From Ahrensia sp. (GTDB taxonomy: Bacteria > Pseudomonadota > Alphaproteobacteria > Rhizobiales > Rhizobiaceae), in contig JAPPOQ010000011.1 in the NCBI GenBank assembly GCA_028817895.1, forward strand, positions 1 through 64,000: a DNA stretch of 64,000 bases, in the 5' to 3' direction. Both the position numbers and the translations under genes were made by a program. The notes beneath the pieces were generated by a model, which was given only the letters and a program-made list of their open reading frames with translations, was not told where the DNA came from and ran no database searches. Below, one piece after another: positions 26,588-34,324 of this stretch; the first letter of the stretch is position 1, and each line of letters starts with the position of its first letter.

Positions 26588-27693
26588 GCGACGGGCACGC
26601 GATTGCCGATGATCTGCGAGCGCTCATGCTCATTCCAGGCCTGTGCGGCCATGAAGATCGCGTCCGCAAAGCGATCGCGGAACGGCTATATGCCATTGGC
26701 CTTGAGACGCGAACCGACCGGCTGGGCAATCTCATCACCACAATCAAGGGCGACGATGCCGCACCAAGTGTCATGCTGTTCACCCATATGGACCAGCTTG
26801 GTTTCGTTGTGCGCAAGATTGAACCGGATGGGTTCGTGCGGGTGGAGCGTGTTGGTGGCGTGCCGGAACGGGCTTTGGCATCGCAGGCCGTTCTGTTCAA
26901 GATCGGCGAGGGGCGTGATCTGCCGGGAGTGATTGCAAACAAAAGCCATCACGCCACTTTGCCGGACGAAAAATACAGCGTCGTTCCCTATCGCGAGATC
27001 TATGTCGATGGCGGCTTTGCAAGCGCCGAAGAGGTGCGAGCCGCGGGCATCGATATCGGCACACCGATTGCCTACCGGCCGCAGTGCATTGACCTTGCTA
27101 ACGGTCGTATTGCGGGCCCTGCCATCGATGACCGGGCGGGTTGCGCCGTTCTGCTGGAGATCGCGCGTCAATTAACAGCGCATGAAACGTTACCCACTAT
27201 TCATCTGGTCTTTTCCGTGCAGGAAGAGTTCAACCTTCGGGGCGCGGTTGTCGCAGCCCAGGCCTTGAAACCGGACATCGCCATTCAAGTCGATCTTCTG
27301 CTGACCGGCGACACGCCCGATATGGCTGATCAAACCGATGTTCGTCTCGGCGGTGGCCCGGGCATCAGTCTCTATTCCTTTCACGGACGCGGCACGCTGA
27401 ACGGCACAATCCCGCATCCGGCGCTGCCGGTGCTGTTTGAACGAGCCGCAAGTAAGTCAAATCTGCCATTGCAGCGCTCCGCGCAAACGGGCGTGCTGAC
27501 GGAGACGTCCTATGTCCAGCTTGTCGGCGAGGGCGTTGCCTGCATCGATGTGGGCTTCCCATGCCGCTACACCCATTCATCGCTTGAGGTCTGCGACCTG
27601 CGCGATCTCGAGGCTTTGGCGGACATGCTGACGGCGGCTTTATCGATGATCGATGCGGGATTTTCACTCGACAGGGACGAGGTGACGCCATGA
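26584..27693 (+). CDS. M42 family metallohydrolase (FrvX-like)
   Basis: Co-catalytic metal aminopeptidase/endoglucanase-fold protein (369 aa). All likely metal ligands are present: His in FTHMDQLGF, Asp in GPAIDDRAGC, the Glu pair in SVQEEFNL, Asp in IAIQVDLLLTGDTPD and His in YTHSSLEV. The usual HMDE motif reads HMDQ here, and the usual EEVGLRGA reads EEFNLRGA. The family is mostly annotated as aminopeptidase, yet members such as FrvX sit in sugar operons. Here it overlaps both the BtpA-family gene and the FGGY kinase gene by 4 bases, which ties it to sugar metabolism. Confidence 0.88.
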   Translation: MSDGHAIADDLRALMLIPGLCGHEDRVRKAIAERLYAIGLETRTDRLGNLITTIKGDDAAPSVMLFTHMDQLGFVVRKIEPDGFVRVERVGGVPERALASQAVLFKIGEGRDLPGVIANKSHHATLPDEKYSVVPYREIYVDGGFASAEEVRAAGIDIGTPIAYRPQCIDLANGRIAGPAIDDRAGCAVLLEIARQLTAHETLPTIHLVFSVQEEFNLRGAVVAAQALKPDIAIQVDLLLTGDTPDMADQTDVRLGGGPGISLYSFHGRGTLNGTIPHPALPVLFERAASKSNLPLQRSAQTGVLTETSYVQLVGEGVACIDVGFPCRYTHSSLEVCDLRDLEALADMLTAALSMIDAGFSLDRDEVTP

Positions 27694-29183
27694 GCCATAC
27701 GCTGGGAATCGATATCGGCACCTATGCGTCCAAGGGTGTCATTGTGGATGGCGACGGGCAGATCATTGCTCAGGCCGAGCGACCGCATGAGATGATCATT
27801 CCGCAGCCCGGTTGGGCCGAGCACAGGCCAGACGAAGACTGGTGGGGGGACTTCTGCTTCCTGTCGAACACGCTTCTGGAAAAGAGCGGCATCGATCCCT
27901 CCGACATTAAAGCGGTCGCATGCAGCGCCATTGGTCCCTGCATGTTGCCGGTAGATGAGGACGGCGAAGCGCTGATGAACGGCGTGCTTTACGGGGTCGA
28001 CAATCGCGCCGCCGCCGAAGTTGAAGAATTGACAGAGGAGATCGGTGAGGATGTCTTGCTGGCCCGTTGCGGAAATGCGCTGACATCGCAATCCGTTGGT
28101 CCAAAGATCCTCTGGCTGAAACGCAACCGGCCCCATCTGTTTGAACAGATGGACAAGATCCACACCTCCACAACCTATATGGTGCGCAAGCTCACCGGCC
28201 GCACGGTGATCGACCACTATACGGCGGCCAATTTCAGCCCGCTTTATGATGTCGAGTTGCAGGGCTGGACGACTGATCTGGCTGACCATATTGTCGATGA
28301 AGCAAGCCTGCCGGAGATTTTATGGTCGAACGAGATTGCCGGTGAAGTGACGGCGCAGGCCGCGGCGCAGACCGGTCTGGCTGCTGGAACGTCCGTTCTC
28401 ACCGGCACAATTGATGCCGCGGCGGAAGCCATCAGTGTTGGCGTCATGGCGCCCGGTCAAATGATGATGATGTATGGCTCGACCATCTTCATCATCATGC
28501 CGACAGCGCAGCGCGTTTCCGATTCGCGCCTTTGGTATGCGCCATGGCTGTTTGAGGGACAGCATGCCTGCATGGCGGGCCTCGCAACCAGCGGCACGCT
28601 GACCCACTGGTTTCGTGATCGCTTCGCGCTGGAGCTTGATCGCGACACGGCCTTTGCTACTCTGGCGGAAGAGGCGCAGCAATCGCCCCCCGGCGCAAAC
28701 GGGTTGATCATGCTGCCGTATTTCTCTGGCGAGCGCACGCCGATCCACGACCCGCTCGCCAAGGGCACTTTGTTTGGTCTCAACCTCACCCATTCACGCG
28801 GCGACATCTATCGCGCCATGCTGGAGGGAATTGCGCTGGGAACTGGTGATGTGATCGACACCTATCGCGATGCAGGTGCGGCCCCGCAATCGCTCCACGC
28901 CGTTGGTGGTGGTGTGAAAAACCGCGTCTGGTCGCAAGCGACGTCGGACATTTGCGGCATGCCGCAAGTGGTGCGCGAAAAGTCGATCGGTGCGTCCTTT
29001 GGCAATGCCTTTCTGGCAGCAACCGCCATCGGCTCGGCGACCATGGCAGATATCGACGCCTGGAACCCGGTGGTCGAGACCATCGACCCCGATGCGACCA
29101 CGGCTGGTCTTTATGCCGAGCGTTTGTCTCAGTTTCGCAGCCTGTATGAAAACACCAAAGACCTCATGCACGCGCTTGGCTGA
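27690..29183 (+). CDS. FGGY family carbohydrate kinase, xylulokinase-like
   Basis: Sugar kinase of 497 aa. The N-terminal FGGY domain begins LGIDIGTYASKGVIVDGDGQ and has the phosphate loop and PQPGWAEHRPDEDWW, with Asp/Glu in the active cleft. The C-terminal domain shows SGERTPIHDPLAKGTLFGLN and AVGGGVKNRVWSQATSDI, the adenine-binding signature. It phosphorylates a pentulose or related sugar; the exact substrate is unknown. It is the last of three overlapping genes and converges with the permease gene at 29188. Confidence 0.92.
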   Translation: MSHTLGIDIGTYASKGVIVDGDGQIIAQAERPHEMIIPQPGWAEHRPDEDWWGDFCFLSNTLLEKSGIDPSDIKAVACSAIGPCMLPVDEDGEALMNGVLYGVDNRAAAEVEELTEEIGEDVLLARCGNALTSQSVGPKILWLKRNRPHLFEQMDKIHTSTTYMVRKLTGRTVIDHYTAANFSPLYDVELQGWTTDLADHIVDEASLPEILWSNEIAGEVTAQAAAQTGLAAGTSVLTGTIDAAAEAISVGVMAPGQMMMMYGSTIFIIMPTAQRVSDSRLWYAPWLFEGQHACMAGLATSGTLTHWFRDRFALELDRDTAFATLAEEAQQSPPGANGLIMLPYFSGERTPIHDPLAKGTLFGLNLTHSRGDIYRAMLEGIALGTGDVIDTYRDAGAAPQSLHAVGGGVKNRVWSQATSDICGMPQVVREKSIGASFGNAFLAATAIGSATMADIDAWNPVVETIDPDATTAGLYAERLSQFRSLYENTKDLMHALG

Positions 29184-29187
29184 GCCT

Positions 29188-30102
29188 CTACTTCACCGCT
29201 CCGGCGGTCATGCCCTTGATGATGTGCTTCTCAAGCACGATGCCGATAATGACCAGCGGGATGATGCCAGCGGCGGACAGAGCGGCCATCGACCACCAAT
29301 TGATGCCTTGACTGCCGGTCTGGCTGGCAATCATGACCGGTAAGGTCTTGGCATCGGTCGCCGTGAGCAGCGCTGCGAAAAAATACTCATTCCAGCACAG
29401 CACCAGTGAAAGAATGAAAGCGGCCACCATGCCTGGCAGGACGAGCGGCACCACGATGCGGGTGAATCCGCCCCAGATGGACAGACCATCCACCAAAGCC
29501 GCCTCTTCCAGTTCGACCGGCACCGAAGCGAATTGATCCCGCATGATCCAGATGACGATGGGCAACACCATCAGCGTGTAAATCGCGATCATGCCGATGC
29601 GCGTATCGAGCAGCACGAGTTCCTTGTAGAGCACCAGAAAGGGCAGGGCGAGCACGACCGGCGGCAGGATGAGCTGCGACAGGAAGAAGAAGGAGATATC
29701 GGAATTGCGCATGAAGCCGAAGCGATAGGAAAATCGGCTCAGACCATAGGCGGCGAGCGAACCGAGCATCACCGCAAGTGCGGAGGCGGAAACGGAGATG
29801 ATGGCGCTGTTGTAAAACCGTTTAAGAAATTCTTCCCGCACGGTCGAGACATTGCCGATCGTATCCGGCGATAAACCAAGCGAGCGCCAGCCCAGCCATT
29901 TCGGTGTGAATTCAAGCCAGGGAAGAATGTCTCCCTGCATGACATTGCGTGCAACTTTGAAGGACGTGGTTAGTGTCCAGAAAATCGGAAACAGGCAGAT
30001 TGCGGCCCAGATGATGAGCAGGCTGTAGATCGTTATGCGCATGGCCCACCAGCGCATGCGCTGGCGACGGTCAAAATCATCATGCGTGACCGTGGCCATC
30101 AC
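29188..30102 (-). CDS. Carbohydrate ABC transporter permease, MalG type
   Basis: Inner-membrane permease (304 aa) with six predicted membrane helices. The EAA-loop is EEAALVDGLSIWGGFTRIVVPLVLPG, followed by FILSLVLCWNEYFFAALLT. It pairs with the MalF-type subunit whose stop it overlaps by 4 bases. Together with the binding protein (31328-33004) and the ATPase (33210-34322) it forms a complete sugar importer. The last gene of the minus-strand operon. Confidence 0.94.
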   Translation of the reverse strand: MMATVTHDDFDRRQRMRWWAMRITIYSLLIIWAAICLFPIFWTLTTSFKVARNVMQGDILPWLEFTPKWLGWRSLGLSPDTIGNVSTVREEFLKRFYNSAIISVSASALAVMLGSLAAYGLSRFSYRFGFMRNSDISFFFLSQLILPPVVLALPFLVLYKELVLLDTRIGMIAIYTLMVLPIVIWIMRDQFASVPVELEEAALVDGLSIWGGFTRIVVPLVLPGMVAAFILSLVLCWNEYFFAALLTATDAKTLPVMIASQTGSQGINWWSMAALSAAGIIPLVIIGIVLEKHIIKGMTAGAVK

Positions 30103-31214
30103 CCGGCCCCCGTATAGCGTCGCACGAGCCGTTCAGAAAGCTTCAGCAACAGCGTCATGAAAATGACGATGATGATGAGATAGACGATGGCGAGCAGCGT
30201 GCCGTAGCCGACATTCGAGCGGTCGCGATATTCGCGGAAGATGAAGCTGGTCACCGAATCCGTCGCCCCGCCGGGTCCGCCGGATGTGACATTGATGATG
30301 ATGTCGGCGAGTTTCAGTTTGAAGATGATGCGGATCATGATGGCGGTGATCGAAACCGGCAGCATGAGCGGGAAGGTCACCTCCCAAAAGCGTTGCCACG
30401 GAGTTGCGCCATCCACCTCCGCCGCCTCCAGCACCTCTTTGGGCATGGCCTGAAGACCGGCCAAAATCATGATCATCATGAAGGGAATGAACGTCCAGGC
30501 ATCCATCGCCATGATGGTGAATTTGGCGAGCTCCGGAGAGGAGAAAAAGGACGGATTCTCCCAACCCAGCCATCGCGCGAGTTTCGCAAGCGGTCCGAAC
30601 CGGACCTCAAGCATGGATTTGCCGATCATCCATGACACGGCAACCGGTGACAGCATCAAGGGCAGAAGGAAGGTCACGCGCCAGAACTTCCGAGCAGCGA
30701 TATCCGCATTCAACAGCAGTGCCAGTCCGAAGGCTATCGCATATTCGACCAGAATGACCGCCGTGTAGAGCACCATATTGTACATGGCGTTCCAGTAGAA
30801 CGGATCGGCCATCATCTGGCGCACATTGTCGAGGCCGTTAAAACGCCGCCCGGTCAGAGAGGCGAGATTCCAGTCGGAGAAGGAAATCCAGAGCGCGAAG
30901 ACCAGTGGAAATACCACCATGGAGATGACGAACAGCGCCGCTGGCAAGACGAATAGCGCCTTCTTGCCTTGCTCGCCATAGATGAGCACACGCGACACAC
31001 ACAGAGCTATGGCCCACAGCATGTAGCCGAACAGAACCGGGCGCCAATTGTCGAATCCAAGGCTGGTAACTTGCGACACGAACAGCGCTTGAACGGCAAA
31101 TAGCGCAGCCAACAACCCGAACGCCCCCCATACGAGCCCACGTCCCAGGCGAATGCGCGCGGCGGACAGATCCTCGGCATCCACCGTGTGCAGCAAGTCG
31201 CCGGTCATGCTCAT
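30099..31214 (-). CDS. Carbohydrate ABC transporter permease, MalF type
   Basis: Inner-membrane permease (371 aa), longer than usual because of three or four extra N-terminal membrane segments before the standard MalF core. The EAA loop reads LEAAEVDGATPWQRFWEVTFPLMLP, and a further marker is ILAGLQAMPKE. It is the second gene of the transporter operon, 113 bases after the binding protein gene; a strong stem-loop (31270-31294) lies in that gap. Confidence 0.94.
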   Translation of the reverse strand: MSMTGDLLHTVDAEDLSAARIRLGRGLVWGAFGLLAALFAVQALFVSQVTSLGFDNWRPVLFGYMLWAIALCVSRVLIYGEQGKKALFVLPAALFVISMVVFPLVFALWISFSDWNLASLTGRRFNGLDNVRQMMADPFYWNAMYNMVLYTAVILVEYAIAFGLALLLNADIAARKFWRVTFLLPLMLSPVAVSWMIGKSMLEVRFGPLAKLARWLGWENPSFFSSPELAKFTIMAMDAWTFIPFMMIMILAGLQAMPKEVLEAAEVDGATPWQRFWEVTFPLMLPVSITAIMIRIIFKLKLADIIINVTSGGPGGATDSVTSFIFREYRDRSNVGYGTLLAIVYLIIIVIFMTLLLKLSERLVRRYTGAG

Positions 31215-31269
31215 CTTATGCGGACCAACGTTGCGGCATCATTGGGCACGCGCATCGATAGGAGCGAAA

Positions 31270-31294
31270 GAGCCGACCCGCGCAGGGTCGGCTC
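31270..31294 (-). terminator. Stem-loop between sugar-binding-protein and permease genes
   Basis: GAGCCGACCC pairs perfectly with GGGTCGGCTC around a 5-base loop. On the minus strand it is followed by TTTCGCT, too short a T-run for an efficient terminator. Partial termination, leaving the binding protein in excess over permeases, is the likely role. Confidence 0.65.
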
Positions 31295-31327
31295 CTTCAA
31301 AGCCATGACGATCAAAACGCTCGGGCT

Positions 31328-33004
31328 CTAAAGTCCAAGGCTTGCGCGATAAAGCGCAATCTGGCTCTCTCGCCCGATCTGATCGGTGATCTTCTCCCAA
31401 GCCGCGGCAATCGCGTCCGCGCCCTCCTGCGCCGAACCGTACTGACCCGCATAGATTTTCGCGAGTTCGTCTTCCGCCACCGAATAGTACTGGAAGATGC
31501 CTGGAATGCGCGGTTCAATGGCTGCGTTGGGGTGATTGTAGGAATCAGCTTCCGACGACAGATAGTCGTTGATGAACGCTTCATCGTAACCTGCGCCCAC
31601 CCATTCCTGAATATTGAAATGAGACTGGCGGTAAGGCTGGAAGCCCGATGGATAGGCCGAGCACCACAAGGACAGATCCTTGCCACCCAGATGGGCTGCG
31701 GCGGACCATGCGGCCTTCTTCTTCTTCTCATCACCCTCGACACGGGCCATCACATAGATACCCCAGCCGATATAGGCCATGTTGGGCGCGAAGTTCGGAC
31801 CGCTCGCCAGCGTCTCCCATTTGCCTTCATTGTGGTTCCAGACATCGTCTGAACCCGGCAGAATTGAGAAGCCCGTCACGTCTCCAACAACGGAGGAATC
31901 TGACGTCTTGGCGCTGGAGCCGATGTCGCCCCACCAGGAAAGCATGGAACCCGTGCCTGCGAGGAATTGCTGGAAGCCGGTTGTGCCGGGGTCAGCATTG
32001 ATCTGGTCAGCCGGTTGCGCATCCATCACGTCGAGAACGTCCTGAATGGCGCGCACCCAGGCTTCGTTGTTGACGCGCGGTTTCATCGTATCCGGGTCAA
32101 ACAGGAATGCCGGATCATCCGGGTGTTTGGCATAGGCTGTCGCCCGCGAACCCAGGAAGTAGAAGCCAAAGCCGCCCCAGCCCTTCAGCGGATCGAGATA
32201 GCCATAGGCCTGCGTCGCAGTGAGCGGGTCTTTCTGGGTTTTCAGGAACTTGGTGTGAGCCTGAACTTGCTGCCACGTCGTTGGCGGTGCCCAGTCGCTG
32301 TCATTGCCTGCATCTTTCCAGGCCTGCGCGATTTCTGCGCTTTCATAATAATCGGTGCGATAGTTGAAGTTGTGGCAGTCACCATCAATGGAGATGCGAT
32401 AGGTTTTGCCTTCCCATGTGCCGACAGGTGGTTTGAGATAGCCGACATAATCGTCCATCTCGATCTGCGCCTTTACCCAGTCCGGCATTTCCGATGCAAG
32501 GCCCTTGCCGCAGACATCGCCCTCGAAGGGCGCGCCCATTTCCAGAATGTCGAAGTCGACTGTGCCCGTGGCGATGGCCTGTTGCAGGCGTGCGTTGTAG
32601 TCCGCCTGCGCGAGATCGATCCAATTGATCTTGGCGCCGGTATAGGCCTCCCACGGCTTCAGAAAGCCACGGAACAGGAAGTTGTGCAGGTTCTGGTTGT
32701 TGAGCCCCATGAAGGTGAGTTCAACACCCTCAAACTCTCCTTCGGCAATGTTGGCTTTGGTGGCTCCAAGGCACATTTCGCCGACCTTCTGCCAGTCCGC
32801 ATCTGTTGGAGAACCCTGACCAACGCCGGGGATTTTCAATATCGCTTCACGAATATTGGCATGACCATCGGCATGTGCCTTGCCGGGCATGCCCGCAAGC
32901 ATGGTGGATGCGCCAAGTGCCGCAACCGCTCCGGCGGTGCCTTTCAAAACGTCGCGACGGTTCGCCTGTTTCGCAACAAGACGCTCATAAAGATCAACTT
33001 TCAT
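31328..33004 (-). CDS. ABC transporter sugar-binding protein, family 1, large type
   Basis: Periplasmic solute-binding protein of 558 aa, larger than typical (400-450). The N-terminus has a twin-arginine-like RRDVLKGTAGAVAALGAS followed by PGKAHA, a cleavage site near residue 45. The family 1 fold is seen in LTFMGLNNQNLHNFLFRGFLKP, AQADYNARLQQAIATGTVDFDILEM and MLSWWGDIG. The start at 33004 has a strong GGGAGGAGA site; the open frame to 33076 lacks one. A consensus-like promoter (33041-33070) lies directly upstream. Substrate is probably a carbohydrate; which one is not visible. Confidence 0.93.
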   Translation of the reverse strand: MKVDLYERLVAKQANRRDVLKGTAGAVAALGASTMLAGMPGKAHADGHANIREAILKIPGVGQGSPTDADWQKVGEMCLGATKANIAEGEFEGVELTFMGLNNQNLHNFLFRGFLKPWEAYTGAKINWIDLAQADYNARLQQAIATGTVDFDILEMGAPFEGDVCGKGLASEMPDWVKAQIEMDDYVGYLKPPVGTWEGKTYRISIDGDCHNFNYRTDYYESAEIAQAWKDAGNDSDWAPPTTWQQVQAHTKFLKTQKDPLTATQAYGYLDPLKGWGGFGFYFLGSRATAYAKHPDDPAFLFDPDTMKPRVNNEAWVRAIQDVLDVMDAQPADQINADPGTTGFQQFLAGTGSMLSWWGDIGSSAKTSDSSVVGDVTGFSILPGSDDVWNHNEGKWETLASGPNFAPNMAYIGWGIYVMARVEGDEKKKKAAWSAAAHLGGKDLSLWCSAYPSGFQPYRQSHFNIQEWVGAGYDEAFINDYLSSEADSYNHPNAAIEPRIPGIFQYYSVAEDELAKIYAGQYGSAQEGADAIAAAWEKITDQIGRESQIALYRASLGL

Positions 33005-33040
33005 GGTGAAATCTCCTCCCAAATAACCCTGAATTGGAGG

Positions 33041-33070
33041 AGTGTAGGTTCGAAAAAAAAACCCTGTCAA
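33041..33070 (-). promoter_or_regulatory. Sigma-70-like promoter of the sugar-transporter operon
   Basis: On the minus strand TTGACA (33065-33070), a perfect -35 hexamer, is followed after 18 bases by TACACT (33041-33046), four of six matches to TATAAT. The spacer carries a run of nine T. It lies 36 bases upstream of the binding-protein start. Confidence 0.6.
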
Positions 33071-33083
33071 TCGCACTATGGCG

Positions 33084-33097
33084 CAATAGACCTATTG
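33084..33097. promoter_or_regulatory. Candidate operator between divergent transporter genes
   Basis: CAATAG-AC-CTATTG is a 14-base palindrome, 13 bases upstream of the -35 element of the sugar-transporter promoter and in the same divergent gap as the ATPase gene. A LacI- or GntR-like regulator would fit the site. No regulator gene is adjacent. Confidence 0.35.
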
Positions 33098-33209
33098 GGT
33101 GTCGGAAATGGACAAGGCCTTGGCAGGCCGATAGGCTGTCGGACTCGGGGTGATGCGTGTCCGGTTTTGATGCGCAGCGCATTGCCAGCGCATTTGAGGG
33201 TGAGGGTGC

Positions 33210-34322
33210 ATGGCCGGAGTGACGGTATCGCAGGCGCGCAAGTCATATGGCGACGTCGAAGTGCTGCATGGCATCGATATCGAGATCGCCGATGGCGAGT
33301 TCGTCGTGCTTGTCGGGCCTTCCGGTTGCGGCAAGTCAACGCTGCTGCGCATGACGGCCGGGCTTGAAAGCATCACCAGCGGTTCGATCAGCATTGGCGA
33401 GACGGTGGTCAATAATGTGCCGCCCAAGGATCGCGACATCGCCATGGTGTTTCAAAGCTACGCGCTTTATCCGCACAAGACCGTGGCAGACAACATGGCC
33501 TTCGCGCTGAAGTTGCGAAAGACCGATCCCGAAACCGTGCGCCGACGTGTGGAGGAAACCGCACAAATTCTCGGCCTGACCCCATACCTTAACCGCTATC
33601 CGCGGCAATTGTCCGGCGGTCAGCGTCAACGCGTGGCGATGGGTCGAGCGATTGTCCGTGATCCGCAGGTCTTTTTGTTCGATGAGCCGCTGTCAAACCT
33701 GGATGCGAAGCTGCGCGTGCAGATGCGCAAGGAGATCAAGGAGCTCCATCAGAGGTTGAAGACGACGACCATTTTCGTCACCCATGATCAGGTTGAGGCC
33801 ATGACCATGGCGGACAAGATCGTCGTTTTGAATGACGGGCATGTCGAGCAGGTCGGCGCGCCGCTTGATCTCTATGACGACCCCCACAATCTGTTTGTGG
33901 CCACCTTTATCGGCTCGCCAGCAATGAACCTGATCAAGGGGCGTTATCGCAAAGAGGGCAACCGCTTCCAAACGCAACAGGGCAGCGAGCAAGCCCTGCC
34001 GAAAGGTCTTGCATTGGAAGATGGCGCTGAGCTCGTGCTGGGGGTGCGGCCCGAACATGCAGAAATCGGCGAAAAGGGCCTGACTGCAACAGTCAGTGTT
34101 GTGGAGCCAACCGGGTCAGAAACGCTTGTGTTCTTGCGCCCTGCCGCGAACGAGTCGGCGGGCGAAGAACCGACCGGGAATGAAACGGCTGGAGAAGAGC
34201 TGGTCGTCGTTCTGCGTGACAGGCGCGATTTCAAACCCGGTCAGAAGGTGGGCTTCCAGCCAGACCCGAACCGGCTTCAGCTGTTTGATGCAAAGACCGG
34301 TCGCAAGATCGAAGTCGCCTGA
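33210..34322 (+). CDS. Carbohydrate ABC transporter ATP-binding protein (UgpC/MalK type)
   Basis: ATPase subunit (370 aa) of the sugar importer. Walker A is GPSGCGKST, the signature [17 protein letters not shown], Walker [17 protein letters not shown] and the H-loop VTHDQVEAM. The C-terminal TOBE region begins at about residue 235. Inside it is a low-complexity insert in which NESAGEE is repeated as NETAGEE, so a short internal duplication seems to have lengthened one loop. The gene is divergent from the binding protein gene and converges with the GGDEF-EAL gene, whose stop is 2 bases away. Confidence 0.95.
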   Translation: MAGVTVSQARKSYGDVEVLHGIDIEIADGEFVVLVGPSGCGKSTLLRMTAGLESITSGSISIGETVVNNVPPKDRDIAMVFQSYALYPHKTVADNMAFALKLRKTDPETVRRRVEETAQILGLTPYLNRYPRQLSGGQRQRVAMGRAIVRDPQVFLFDEPLSNLDAKLRVQMRKEIKELHQRLKTTTIFVTHDQVEAMTMADKIVVLNDGHVEQVGAPLDLYDDPHNLFVATFIGSPAMNLIKGRYRKEGNRFQTQQGSEQALPKGLALEDGAELVLGVRPEHAEIGEKGLTATVSVVEPTGSETLVFLRPAANESAGEEPTGNETAGEELVVVLRDRRDFKPGQKVGFQPDPNRLQLFDAKTGRKIEVA

Positions 34323-34324
34323 GT

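Noticed and set aside
31967-33367. Plus-strand open frame (466 codons) opposite the sugar-binding protein gene
   Set aside because: Antisense to a clear gene and overlapping the ATPase start; no domain is visible.
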